From IMG/VR virus record IMGVR_UViG_3300037189_002135, positions 1-21,416 of that record: a DNA stretch of 21,416 bases, one strand, 5' to 3'. The notes beneath the pieces are model-generated. The model was given only the letters and a program-made list of their open reading frames with translations. It was not told the DNA's origin and searched no databases. This document shows positions 7,689-14,150 of this stretch, piece after piece (the stretch's first letter is position 1; the number at the start of each line of letters is the position of its first letter). The translations under genes were made by a program, and so were the position numbers. Source of the DNA: a virus.

Positions 7689-8578
7689 ACGCCCATGAAC
7701 CCATAAAGATCGAGAAGACGGCGGGACTCTTCGCTGGTACGCCGGTCTGCTTCCATACGCCAACGCAATGCTTGTTTAGCGTAGGTTTCGGCTGGAACTT
7801 CTAACGCGTTACGTGATTGTCCTTGACGGGTGAAATCTAAACGTAATGCTTCTTTGTCGTACATTAAACGACTGGCTGCACCAAAGGTAAGAATGTCTTC
7901 TGCTGAGATTGGTAAACCTACTGTGGTTTGTAAATTTGTAGTAGTAGATAAAGAAGTGGTGTCTAAAGTTTTAGCGTATGTGACACGAACATCAACATCT
8001 TCTTTGTAAAAACGACCGCGATCAATTTGAATTGAATAACCTGATGCATAATCGGCTGTGTCTTGATTGCGAACAAGTCGTGTTACGAGATTAAAAGATG
8101 GATACCCAACGCCGTCAAAGCTTTTTCGTTCCGCATCAAGAATACGGAATACTTCTCCTGTTGCCCCAGCTAAATCAATTTGATTTACATTGGCAGGAAA
8201 GTTGAGTGTGGTTGTAACAACTTTGTAAATGGATCGTGGAATAGCACGAAGTTCTTGAACAACCTCATTGAAAATAGCTTGCTTAGGGAATCGTGGTTCA
8301 ACATACATCGGGATACCGCCAGTATGACTGACAGCATCAGTGTTATTCCAACCACGTAAAACAGTTAACGTAGAACCAGAAAGATCCATCACAAGCATTT
8401 GCTCATAATCAAGTTCGATAACTGAACCAATGGCAAGATCCGGAGTCGGAGTGTACCCAGTAAGAATAGAAGTCGTAGAAGAATTGATTGTTGCACTTAA
8501 AGTATTAACACGATCACGACCAACAGCACCATCAAGTTTTGATTTAGTCGAATAAACAATGTTGTCAATAGTACTCAA
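7685..8578 (-). CDS. Putative head-tail connector/adaptor protein
   Basis: This 297-aa protein lies between the head genes and the fibre gene, where a head completion or adaptor protein is expected. An N-terminal beta module (about residues 25-93, with YEQMLVMDLSGSTLTVLRGW) is followed by a helix, NEVVQELRAIPRSIYKV. A beta-rich middle comes next, and then C-terminal helices ending MEADRRTSEESRRLLDLYG, an arrangement I associate with actinophage connectors. The start is TTG (8576-8578), overlapping the glycosyltransferase stop as TTGA, with GAGG five bases upstream. No ATG in the first residues offers an alternative. A short tail-tube or adaptor protein of a podovirus would fit as well; the exact position in the virion cannot be settled from sequence. 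Confidence 0.6.
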   Translation of the reverse strand: MSTIDNIVYSTKSKLDGAVGRDRVNTLSATINSSTTSILTGYTPTPDLAIGSVIELDYEQMLVMDLSGSTLTVLRGWNNTDAVSHTGGIPMYVEPRFPKQAIFNEVVQELRAIPRSIYKVVTTTLNFPANVNQIDLAGATGEVFRILDAERKSFDGVGYPSFNLVTRLVRNQDTADYASGYSIQIDRGRFYKEDVDVRVTYAKTLDTTSLSTTTNLQTTVGLPISAEDILTFGAASRLMYDKEALRLDFTRQGQSRNALEVPAETYAKQALRWRMEADRRTSEESRRLLDLYGFMGV

Positions 8579-9411
8579 GGCAACCTCAATTCGGTCTTGG
8601 GTTTTTGATTATGAGATTGGTATTCATCCCATAACTCTTCATTCAATTCTAACGTTTTAATATGACCGGTGCGAACACCAGTATGAACATACGTTGCATA
8701 CCCCAAAGAATTGGCACGCATACAAAACGCGATATCCTCCCCGAACTGCACCCCCTTAGATAAACCCTCCACAAACCAAGGATGTGGATTAGGTTGCCCA
8801 AACGCATCAGTACTGAAACCATCTGGATACGGTTTAGCCATATGCTGCAACACTTGTTTATGCACAAGAACAAACGCTGCGCCCGTAGCCAAAGCTTTAA
8901 CTAAAGTATTACGCGGATAATTTTCAATGGGTTCCGGAACAACCTGATCAGTCCCATCAAAAGCTTTGCGTGTTGCTCCAGCATAAATAGTTGGATACAT
9001 ACGACTTCGACCACCGGCAAAACACAAACCACCAATAATGTAACATTTTGGTTTTCTTGCTTTAGCTTTTCGATCCCCGTCATAAGCATGACCCAACAGT
9101 TGACATAAAGCATCTTTGTCGAAAGTCATATCAGAATCAATCATCATCAACCAATCCACATTTTTATAGATTGGATCTTTAAGAAACGCATCAACAATTT
9201 GCGAACGACCCTCCGCCACGCGCGGACCAGTCAATAACTCAATCGACCCACCGTTCACAATATGTTTGCATCCCGGAGTTCCATCGTCATGAACCATGTC
9301 ATAACGACATAAACTATTCCAAGAAGAGAACGTTTCATGCTTGATTGAACCAGCACTCAACGTAGAAATAGCAACACTTACAGCAGGATGAGGACGAGGA
9401 ACTTCTTGCAT
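8575..9411 (-). CDS. GT-A fold glycosyltransferase encoded among head genes
   Basis: The 278-aa protein has the marks of a GT-A (family 2-like) glycosyltransferase. They are an N-terminal VSVAIST strand, AEGRSQIVDAFL (66-77), and a DxD-type metal/nucleotide-sugar motif at Asp92-Ser-Asp94 in WLMMIDSDMTF. An acidic GEDIAF follows (223-228), then RTGHIKT with His249, the usual position of a third metal ligand. No membrane helix is seen, so it should be soluble. It sits directly after the major capsid gene, which suggests it may glycosylate a virion protein; modification of a host glycan is the alternative. ATG 9409-9411 has a perfect AAGGAGG four bases upstream, preceded by a strong hairpin. Confidence 0.78.
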   Translation of the reverse strand: MQEVPRPHPAVSVAISTLSAGSIKHETFSSWNSLCRYDMVHDDGTPGCKHIVNGGSIELLTGPRVAEGRSQIVDAFLKDPIYKNVDWLMMIDSDMTFDKDALCQLLGHAYDGDRKAKARKPKCYIIGGLCFAGGRSRMYPTIYAGATRKAFDGTDQVVPEPIENYPRNTLVKALATGAAFVLVHKQVLQHMAKPYPDGFSTDAFGQPNPHPWFVEGLSKGVQFGEDIAFCMRANSLGYATYVHTGVRTGHIKTLELNEELWDEYQSHNQKPKTELRLP

Positions 9412-9415
9412 ACAA

Positions 9416-9422
9416 CCTCCTT
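9416..9422 (-). promoter_or_regulatory. Perfect Shine-Dalgarno (AAGGAGG) of the glycosyltransferase gene
   Basis: Read on the minus strand, AAGGAGG lies four bases before the ATG. It is the strongest ribosome binding site in the window and is exactly complementary to CCTCCTT in the loop of the hairpin just upstream, so its access could be controlled by RNA structure. Confidence 0.8.
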
Positions 9423-9427
9423 AGTAA

Positions 9428-9469
9428 TGTGGCAGGAACCAGTAAGGAGGGGAACTGGTTCCTGCCACA
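9428..9469 (-). promoter_or_regulatory. 16-bp perfect hairpin with anti-Shine-Dalgarno loop
   Basis: On the minus strand TGTGGCAGGAACCAGT pairs perfectly with ACTGGTTCCTGCCACA around the 10-base loop TCCCCTCCTT. The loop contains the exact complement of the ribosome binding site that starts five bases after the stem. No T run follows, so it is not a classical intrinsic terminator. Candidate roles are translational control of the glycosyltransferase, transcript stabilisation of the capsid message, or a T-less terminator. Confidence 0.7.
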
Positions 9470-9470
9470 C

Positions 9471-9498
9471 AAAATTAGACAGCAATAATGCTATCTAA
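9471..9498 (-). terminator. Intrinsic-terminator-like hairpin after the major capsid gene
   Basis: On the minus strand TTAGATAGCA / TGCTGTCTAA form a 10-bp stem (one U-G pair) around TTAT and run straight into TTTT, two bases after the capsid stop codon. The stem is AT-rich, so termination is probably partial. It would let capsid mRNA exceed that of the downstream genes. Confidence 0.5.
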
Positions 9499-9500
9499 AA

Positions 9501-10646
9501 TCAGTAACCAAGGTTGGTCATACGGAACATATGCTTCTGGCCCTTGACCTGAAGACCTTCCTCACACACAACCTGACCCTTATCCGCATCACCGGTTTTT
9601 GCCAGCGACTCAAACACCAGCGGGCGAAGGACACGACGCGTCACAAGATCACGCTTAATAGCAAACGCATCAATGGGAGACACCCAACGGTTACGCACAA
9701 TCGGAAGCGAACCATACTCAGTCTCCACAAACGAAGTCGAAACACGACCACGCTTCGGATCATCAACCGTTTGACGAACAATAGCGGTATTACCGATATC
9801 GTTCAGATCCACAAGGCTGTTCGGATTCACAACAAGACGATCAGGAAGACCGCCAGCGTTGTAGCACTTCTGAAGGTTCGTCTGGACCGTAAGCGCCGTA
9901 AGCGTAGTGCTAGAGGCATCAACGTTAGTGGTAAGGAAATATGCCAGACCACCGGTCGTACGAATCTTCGAGCTGGTCGAGTTGTAGTACGAACCGTACA
10001 GGAACGCCTGCTCACGAGACTGGCTGTTCTCATAGGTACGAAGATGCAGTTGATGCGCCCACTGATCCGGAATACCATAACGCGGCACGACACGGCTAGT
10101 ACCAGTCATCTGAATAGCAGTCGGACCGAAGATCTGAGTGCAGTTCGTGGACTTGTTGGTGTCATCCGCACGGAAGTTAGCCGGATCGGAACCTTCAGCA
10201 AGAGCAGTACCAAGACCAATGATCACAGCACCAGCAGCATAATTGGTAGCAGTCCCAGCAAGCGCACGAGTGATCGTAAGAGCATCAGTCGAAATGGCGG
10301 TAACACGCACAACCTCAGGAGTCGCAACAGCAGCCTTGCGGATAGCAAGAACATCACCAGTGCTGAACTTGATACCATCACCAGCGGCCACGTTAAGAGT
10401 CGTGTCGCCAGTAGTCACAGCAGTAGTAGCAGAAACAGTAGAACGAGGAGCGAGGTTGCGCTCATCAAGCCACTGGAACTCAATCTGATCAACCGGTCGT
10501 TGTGACAGAACAGACATACCGTCCGACGCCATACCAGTCAGGAGCGGAAGCTCCTCGGGCGAGTACATATAAATGGCCTCGTCCATGTTAACGATAAGAC
10601 CATTAGTCAGATCGTAAGAAGTAGCGGTACCCGAAAGAGTAGCCAT
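9501..10646 (-). CDS. Major capsid protein, SU10/DUF5309-like HK97 fold
   Basis: The 381-aa protein matches the DUF5309 / SU10-type major capsid family as I remember it. It has an N-terminal segment ending PEELPLLTGM, a VDQIEFQWLDE strand, and an inserted beta module (about 72-145). Then come a CTQIFGPTAIQMTGTS segment typical of the family, a TGGLAYFL helix region, and a C-terminal VVCEEGLQVKGQKHMFRMTNL. It forms the icosahedral shell with the scaffold gene encoded two genes upstream. The Shine-Dalgarno AAAGGA overlaps the stop of the preceding gene, six bases away. Codons favour C in the third position more than in the neighbours (30 of 60 bases are G or C at 9721-9780, against 22 of 60 at 16021-16080), as expected for the most expressed gene. 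Confidence 0.9.
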   Translation of the reverse strand: MATLSGTATSYDLTNGLIVNMDEAIYMYSPEELPLLTGMASDGMSVLSQRPVDQIEFQWLDERNLAPRSTVSATTAVTTGDTTLNVAAGDGIKFSTGDVLAIRKAAVATPEVVRVTAISTDALTITRALAGTATNYAAGAVIIGLGTALAEGSDPANFRADDTNKSTNCTQIFGPTAIQMTGTSRVVPRYGIPDQWAHQLHLRTYENSQSREQAFLYGSYYNSTSSKIRTTGGLAYFLTTNVDASSTTLTALTVQTNLQKCYNAGGLPDRLVVNPNSLVDLNDIGNTAIVRQTVDDPKRGRVSTSFVETEYGSLPIVRNRWVSPIDAFAIKRDLVTRRVLRPLVFESLAKTGDADKGQVVCEEGLQVKGQKHMFRMTNLGY

Positions 10647-10652
10647 AACAGA

Positions 10653-10967
10653 TTATTCCTTTCCAAAATAGGGATTGTGTAATTGATCTTTACGAATTGT
10701 TTCGAGACGAGTCCGATCATCGGCCATCTCTTTAACCCCAATTGGATTCAGACTCTTATCAAGGTACGGCATAAAAGAACCATCTTGACGGGTTTCCCCG
10801 GCAACTCCAGCTTCCCATGATGGTTGAACCATCGGACGAAAAGGTTGACGCCTACCCCTTGTGGGAACTGCTGCGGATGCAAGAGAAAGATTTTTATCTT
10901 TCAGTTTGCAACCATAACAAGCAGGATCAAAATTTTCGCCACCATGAGGACCAGAATGGGTTCTCAT
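10653..10967 (-). CDS. Conserved small protein with CxxC motif between scaffold and capsid
   Basis: This 104-aa protein starts RTHSGPHGGENFDPACYGCK; the H-x-GP-x-G and CYGC (Cys17, Cys20) pattern recurs, as I recall, in small proteins at this place in actinophage genomes. Only two cysteines are present, so a zinc site would need the histidines or a partner chain. The remainder is polar, with ADDRTRLETIRKDQLHNPYFG at the end, where I would expect an exposed helix. ATG 10965-10967 overlaps the scaffold stop as ATGA, with AAGG five bases upstream. The role is unknown; the position suggests capsid assembly or a minor head component. Confidence 0.7.
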   Translation of the reverse strand: MRTHSGPHGGENFDPACYGCKLKDKNLSLASAAVPTRGRRQPFRPMVQPSWEAGVAGETRQDGSFMPYLDKSLNPIGVKEMADDRTRLETIRKDQLHNPYFGKE

Positions 10968-11530
10968 CGCGACCTTGCAGAATCACTTCCCTGCCATGTC
11001 GATGCATCAAACACGAACTTGTCATTGCCTTTTCGTGCCTGCTCAAAGATTTTGCCAAGCACTGCCACAGAAGCCTCTTCAGAAGTTGCACCACCTCGGC
11101 GCAACGCATGAAACTCCGTGTAAGCACTAGACATAGGATCACCCTCTTCAATTGGTGCAGCCGCATCACCAGAATCCGCACCTAACGAAGCACGAGCAAA
11201 GGTTTGGCCAGCATCAAAAACAGAAGACGACTCGGGAGCAGAAGGTTCCGGAGCAACAACACCACTAATAAGGTTGTAGCGGCTTGCTTCGGTACGAATA
11301 GCCTCTTCGGAAAGTTCTCCATCATAGGCTTTCATAAACAACTCAACCTGAGGATTGGTCCGCGGGTCAAGACCGGCTTCAAGAAATGCTAACTTACGCA
11401 TTGCTGCTTCACCAGCTTTGGCTTTTTCTTCGTTTCGCTTATTGGCTTGACGAAGGTTACGGATTGCATCAGATTCAGAAGCATCTTCGATCTCGTCGAT
11501 GTTCTCTGAGTAATCATCTGTCATGGACAT
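10964..11530 (-). CDS. Putative capsid scaffolding protein
   Basis: With the start at ATG 11528-11530 the protein has 188 aa. It has an acidic disordered N-terminus (DDYSENIDEIEDASESD), a charged helix, NLRQANKRNEEKAKAGEAAM, and RKLAFLEAGLDPRTNPQVEL followed by AYDGELSEEAIRTEA. The last pattern is typical of actinophage scaffolds. The rest is low complexity, with helices near the C-terminus. Scaffolds template the procapsid and then leave or are degraded. I prefer 11530 to the longer reading from 11614 because AAAAGGAG lies ten bases upstream and the extra 28 residues do not resemble scaffold sequence. The gene is two positions before the capsid gene, as expected. Confidence 0.72.
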   Translation of the reverse strand: MSMTDDYSENIDEIEDASESDAIRNLRQANKRNEEKAKAGEAAMRKLAFLEAGLDPRTNPQVELFMKAYDGELSEEAIRTEASRYNLISGVVAPEPSAPESSSVFDAGQTFARASLGADSGDAAAPIEEGDPMSSAYTEFHALRRGGATSEEASVAVLGKIFEQARKGNDKFVFDASTWQGSDSARSR

Positions 11531-11540
11531 TGAGGTACAA

Positions 11541-11548
11541 CTCCTTTT
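11541..11548 (-). promoter_or_regulatory. Shine-Dalgarno deciding the scaffold start
   Basis: AAAAGGAG on the minus strand stands ten bases before ATG 11528-11530. It fixes the scaffold start and rules against the upstream in-frame ATG at 11614. Confidence 0.7.
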
Positions 11549-11556
11549 CCAATACG

Positions 11557-11579
11557 CAATAATGCGGAGGACATTATTG
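11557..11579 (-). promoter_or_regulatory. 8-bp hairpin with anti-Shine-Dalgarno loop before the scaffold gene
   Basis: On the minus strand CAATAATG and CATTATTG form a perfect 8-bp stem around TCCTCCG. The loop CTCC can pair with GGAG of the ribosome binding site that lies eight bases beyond the stem. The layout repeats that of the hairpin before the glycosyltransferase gene (9428-9469). Confidence 0.6.
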
Positions 11580-11605
11580 GGGGACGGTAAAGAAATCATC
11601 TTAGT

Positions 11606-11683
11606 CACATTCACCGTTAAATGTGGATGATCTGCCCGACTAATTACACGTTAATCTGCGGGGAAGAATAACGGGTATCCGTT
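11606..11683. promoter_or_regulatory. Intergenic region with two short inverted repeats
   Basis: Within the only long non-coding stretch (11531-11779) there are two dyads: CACATT / AATGTG (11606-11625) and AACGG-GTAT-CCGTT (11670-11683). This region is the natural place for a late promoter serving the capsid genes. Possible minus-strand -10 elements exist (for example TGTAAT near 11645), but none has a convincing -35, so I do not call a promoter. Confidence 0.35.
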
Positions 11684-11724
11684 TTAGCTCACTCAAGGCC
11701 ATTGCTAGCTCACTTGAGGCCAAT
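11683..11724 (-). repeat. Two tandem 21-bp repeats, candidate operator
   Basis: Units 11683-11703 and 11704-11724 share 16 of 21 bases, with the core TAGCTCACT-YR-AGGCCA. They are spaced exactly 21 bases apart, so both copies face the same side of the helix. The two differing central bases are CA in one and TG in the other, which also makes CTCAAG and CTTGAG an inverted pair. The likely role is binding of a regulator that controls the capsid operon; the protein is not identifiable here. Confidence 0.5.
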
Positions 11725-11779
11725 CAGGAATAATTAAAGTATGCCCGAATTAAAAAGAAAATACAAGCATTTAAATTAT

Positions 11780-12895
11780 TTAAAAAGCGGATCCAATATT
11801 AGTTTCACCTGCTTTATTAGTTCCCACATTTTGTGCTTGTCCCTCGAACTCGGCTTTTCGTTGGGCTAAACGAAGACGTAATGCTTCTTGATTATTAGTA
11901 TTTACCCCAAAAGCATAATCAGCGGCTAACGATGCGGTGTTAGAAGCAGCGATATCAAGCGATGGTGCCTGAGATTGACCCGGTTTAGGAGCATTAAGAT
12001 CAGTCATGAAATGCATTTCCGGATTGCCAATATTAGCCTCACTCATATTGGCTTCAAAAAGACCTTTACTTGCCTGCATTTTTTGAAAACCTGCTAAAGC
12101 CTGATCAAAACCAATACCCTTCTGCGCCAAATTAGAAGCATAACTTAAATCCAATTTACCAAAAGTCATTTTTGCAGCAGCACCAATTTCCGCTTCTTGT
12201 GCTTGCTGAACAATAGTTGTTTTAGATTTTTCAGGATCAATAAAATATGCGGCTAAAGCATCATCTCCCTTAACCCCAAAATATTCTTTGAACGCTTCAC
12301 GAACCTTTGGATCAGCAGTAGTCACACGCTTGTAACCATTTTCCATACGATCATTAAGTTCCTGAGGCGACACACCAGAAGCAATAAGATTATGAAAATC
12401 TTTAGCAGGATCATCAAAAAACTTTGACGCAATAGGATACTGACGCAACACAGAAGTATAAGCCTGCTCTTTAGCAACATAATCAGCTGGACTAATAGCC
12501 TGCCCCTTAGCCGACAATTCTTTCAAAGCCGGAAAACGCTTCTCAAACTCTGGTCGTTCATACAACCACAACATCATACTATTAGTATCATCCGTACCAT
12601 TCTCAACCACATACTGCTCAAACGCAGTTTGCAAACTTTCTAAACCCCATGATTTTAACTGAGAAGTAAGATCATTTCCCGGATTAGTAAACTTGTAAAC
12701 ATCAGCAATTCCGTTGGGGAATTTTGATTTAAATGAATCTTGAGTTTGAACCCAAGCCATCAAATCATCTTGATTCTCAATTCCATGTTCGATCACATAA
12801 CCAAGTGCTGCCCCCTTCAACTCAGGTAAACCCCACCTGTCTAAAGTATTAGCAAACGTTTTAGCAGCAGTAGTCATCAAACCCTGATCAGCCAT
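11780..12895 (-). CDS. Helical-repeat virion protein of an actinophage family
   Basis: This 371-aa protein begins with two copies of a roughly 45-residue helical module. The first contains WGLPELKGAALGYVIEHG and the second WGLESLQTAFEQYVVENG, each ending F-x-x-[KR]-FP. Next comes SAKGQAISPADYVAKEQAYT, then VSPQELNDRMENGY and REAFKEYFGVKGDDALAAYF. I remember this series of motifs from structural proteins of actinophages with no assigned function. The C-terminus is Ala/Gln-rich and looks like a long helix. I chose ATG 12893-12895 (TGATG overlap, GAGG six bases upstream) over a GTG three bases earlier. The gene closes the ejection-like module and precedes the intergenic region. A virion role is inferred from context. 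Confidence 0.7.
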   Translation of the reverse strand: MADQGLMTTAAKTFANTLDRWGLPELKGAALGYVIEHGIENQDDLMAWVQTQDSFKSKFPNGIADVYKFTNPGNDLTSQLKSWGLESLQTAFEQYVVENGTDDTNSMMLWLYERPEFEKRFPALKELSAKGQAISPADYVAKEQAYTSVLRQYPIASKFFDDPAKDFHNLIASGVSPQELNDRMENGYKRVTTADPKVREAFKEYFGVKGDDALAAYFIDPEKSKTTIVQQAQEAEIGAAAKMTFGKLDLSYASNLAQKGIGFDQALAGFQKMQASKGLFEANMSEANIGNPEMHFMTDLNAPKPGQSQAPSLDIAASNTASLAADYAFGVNTNNQEALRLRLAQRKAEFEGQAQNVGTNKAGETNIGSAF

Positions 12896-13179
12896 CACAA
12901 ACCTCGTTTCTGCACAGTCGGAATAACCGGTTCTGCTCCGTTAGTTAAAGCTTGATGATCATTAACACTCGCTAAAAATGAAGCAGAATGATTAATAGTT
13001 TGTGGACCCCATGCTCCATCAGGCGTTGCTCCAATAGCGTGTTGCCATTCTTTTACCGCGGATTCAGTTTTGTTGCCATAATATCCATCGATACGACCAT
13101 CGTATAAACCGGCTGTATGAAGTAATCCTTGAATCCCTTCAACAAAATCTCCGCGCATCCCACGCGTTAACCAACTCAT
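12895..13179 (-). CDS. Stand-alone peptidoglycan-binding domain protein
   Basis: Nearly the whole 94-aa chain is one PF01471-type peptidoglycan-binding domain: RGMRGDFVEGIQGLL, then LYDGRIDGYYGNKTESAVKE and a WQHAIGATPDGAWGP repeat of the DG-x-x-G-x-x-T motif. No catalytic domain or signal sequence accompanies it. It lies between virion genes with ATGA overlap upstream and GTGA/TGATG overlap downstream, far from the lysis genes. It is therefore more likely a virion part that anchors to the cell wall at entry than a lysin piece. The Shine-Dalgarno is weak (GGGAAGA), consistent with coupling to the gene upstream. Confidence 0.8.
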   Translation of the reverse strand: MSWLTRGMRGDFVEGIQGLLHTAGLYDGRIDGYYGNKTESAVKEWQHAIGATPDGAWGPQTINHSASFLASVNDHQALTNGAEPVIPTVQKRGL

Positions 13180-14150
13180 GCGATCTTCCCCATCACACGC
13201 CCAAGTGCCACAGCCCCAGCAGAAAACGAAGCCTTAGCATTATTCGTACTACGCCATTCATTCATTTGACGAACATAACGTTCAGTCTCCGCAACCGTGA
13301 GAGAACGATCCACCGGATCTTTATCAGTAGGCGCTTTATGCACAATATCTCTCCACTTCGAATCCATTAAATCCACATTATCTCCATTGCCAAGTTCTAA
13401 AAGTTTTGCAATCGCTTCACGATGTGGTTGAAAATACTGTTTTAATGTAGTCCCACTATCAATAGTATTTGCCAACCAAGAATATTGTTGTTTTGCCCGA
13501 TCACGCACATCACCAAGAGCAGACTCAATATTCATATCTTCAGCAGCAATCTTTTTAGCAAAACCTAAAAGTTCGTCATCATTATATGTAACAAGATAAT
13601 CAGAAGCCGCAGCACGAATTTTATCTACAGCATCATGCACAATGCCCGGACGTTCTGCTGTATGAATATCGATATGTGCAGCAAGAGCATCGCGCAACAT
13701 ATCAGGACTCCAATGATTAGCAGCAGCAGTTGCAGCTAAATCGTCAAAGTTCCCTTCTAATCCCATTTGACCTTGATAGTTTTGAATAACAGCTTTAAAT
13801 TGTTCTGTCGCTTGTGCGACATTGTAACCAGAACCACCACTAGAACTCGAAGAACTCATACCCGCTTTACGTAACACATAATCAAGACCACCTTGGATTT
13901 GTGTAGGTGTTGCTGTGCTATTAGGTAAAAACATTCTTGAAATTTGATTCCATAATGGAGCAGCAGCAGGTTCCAAAAGCCAACCAAACTGTTCATCAGC
14001 ACCCGGATAAGCACCCATGACTTGCGCCCGAAATTGATCACGAGCATAAGTATCTAAACCACTAAAATCTGCTGACGTTAAACTTGGAGTGGGCGCCCTA
14101 TAGAAATGACTAAAAACATTTCCGGCATCGCGCATAACTTCATTAGCCAT
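13176..14150 (-). CDS. Unrecognised virion-associated protein, mostly helical
   Basis: I do not recognise the family of this 324-aa protein. A first half with aromatic-rich segments (QFGWLLEPAAAPLWNQISRM) is joined by a Ser/Gly linker (SSSSSSGGSGY, about residues 98-109) to a helical second half. That half includes NHWSPDMLRDALAAHID, QQYSWLANTID and VAETERYVRQMNEW. There is no membrane helix or signal peptide. ATG 14148-14150 has GGAGG eight bases upstream and overlaps the 740-aa gene by 8 bases; the downstream junction is ATGA. Sitting between the 740-aa protein and the peptidoglycan-binding protein, it is probably part of the same internal or ejected assembly. Confidence 0.6.
   Translation of the reverse strand: MANEVMRDAGNVFSHFYRAPTPSLTSADFSGLDTYARDQFRAQVMGAYPGADEQFGWLLEPAAAPLWNQISRMFLPNSTATPTQIQGGLDYVLRKAGMSSSSSSGGSGYNVAQATEQFKAVIQNYQGQMGLEGNFDDLAATAAANHWSPDMLRDALAAHIDIHTAERPGIVHDAVDKIRAAASDYLVTYNDDELLGFAKKIAAEDMNIESALGDVRDRAKQQYSWLANTIDSGTTLKQYFQPHREAIAKLLELGNGDNVDLMDSKWRDIVHKAPTDKDPVDRSLTVAETERYVRQMNEWRSTNNAKASFSAGAVALGRVMGKIA

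Noticed and set aside
7685-9500. Programmed frameshift of a tail-assembly chaperone
   Set aside because: No overlapping pair of small genes with a slippery sequence is present; the overlaps here are ordinary 4-base stop/start junctions.
9531-10505. A 324-codon plus-strand open frame opposite the capsid gene
   Set aside because: Its translation is a low-information Arg/Ser/Thr mixture, it has no domain or neighbour on that strand, and the capsid gene on the minus strand explains the region. Biased third positions of the capsid gene leave the antisense frame open.
11531-11614. 28-residue upstream extension of the scaffold protein to an ATG at 11614
   Set aside because: The extension lacks scaffold character, crosses the hairpin region, and the internal ATG at 11530 has a good ribosome binding site.
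11640-11760. Sigma-70-type promoter before the scaffold gene
   Set aside because: Possible -10 boxes (TGTAAT, CATACT) have -35 partners matching only about half of the consensus. The region may hold a promoter, but I cannot place it.
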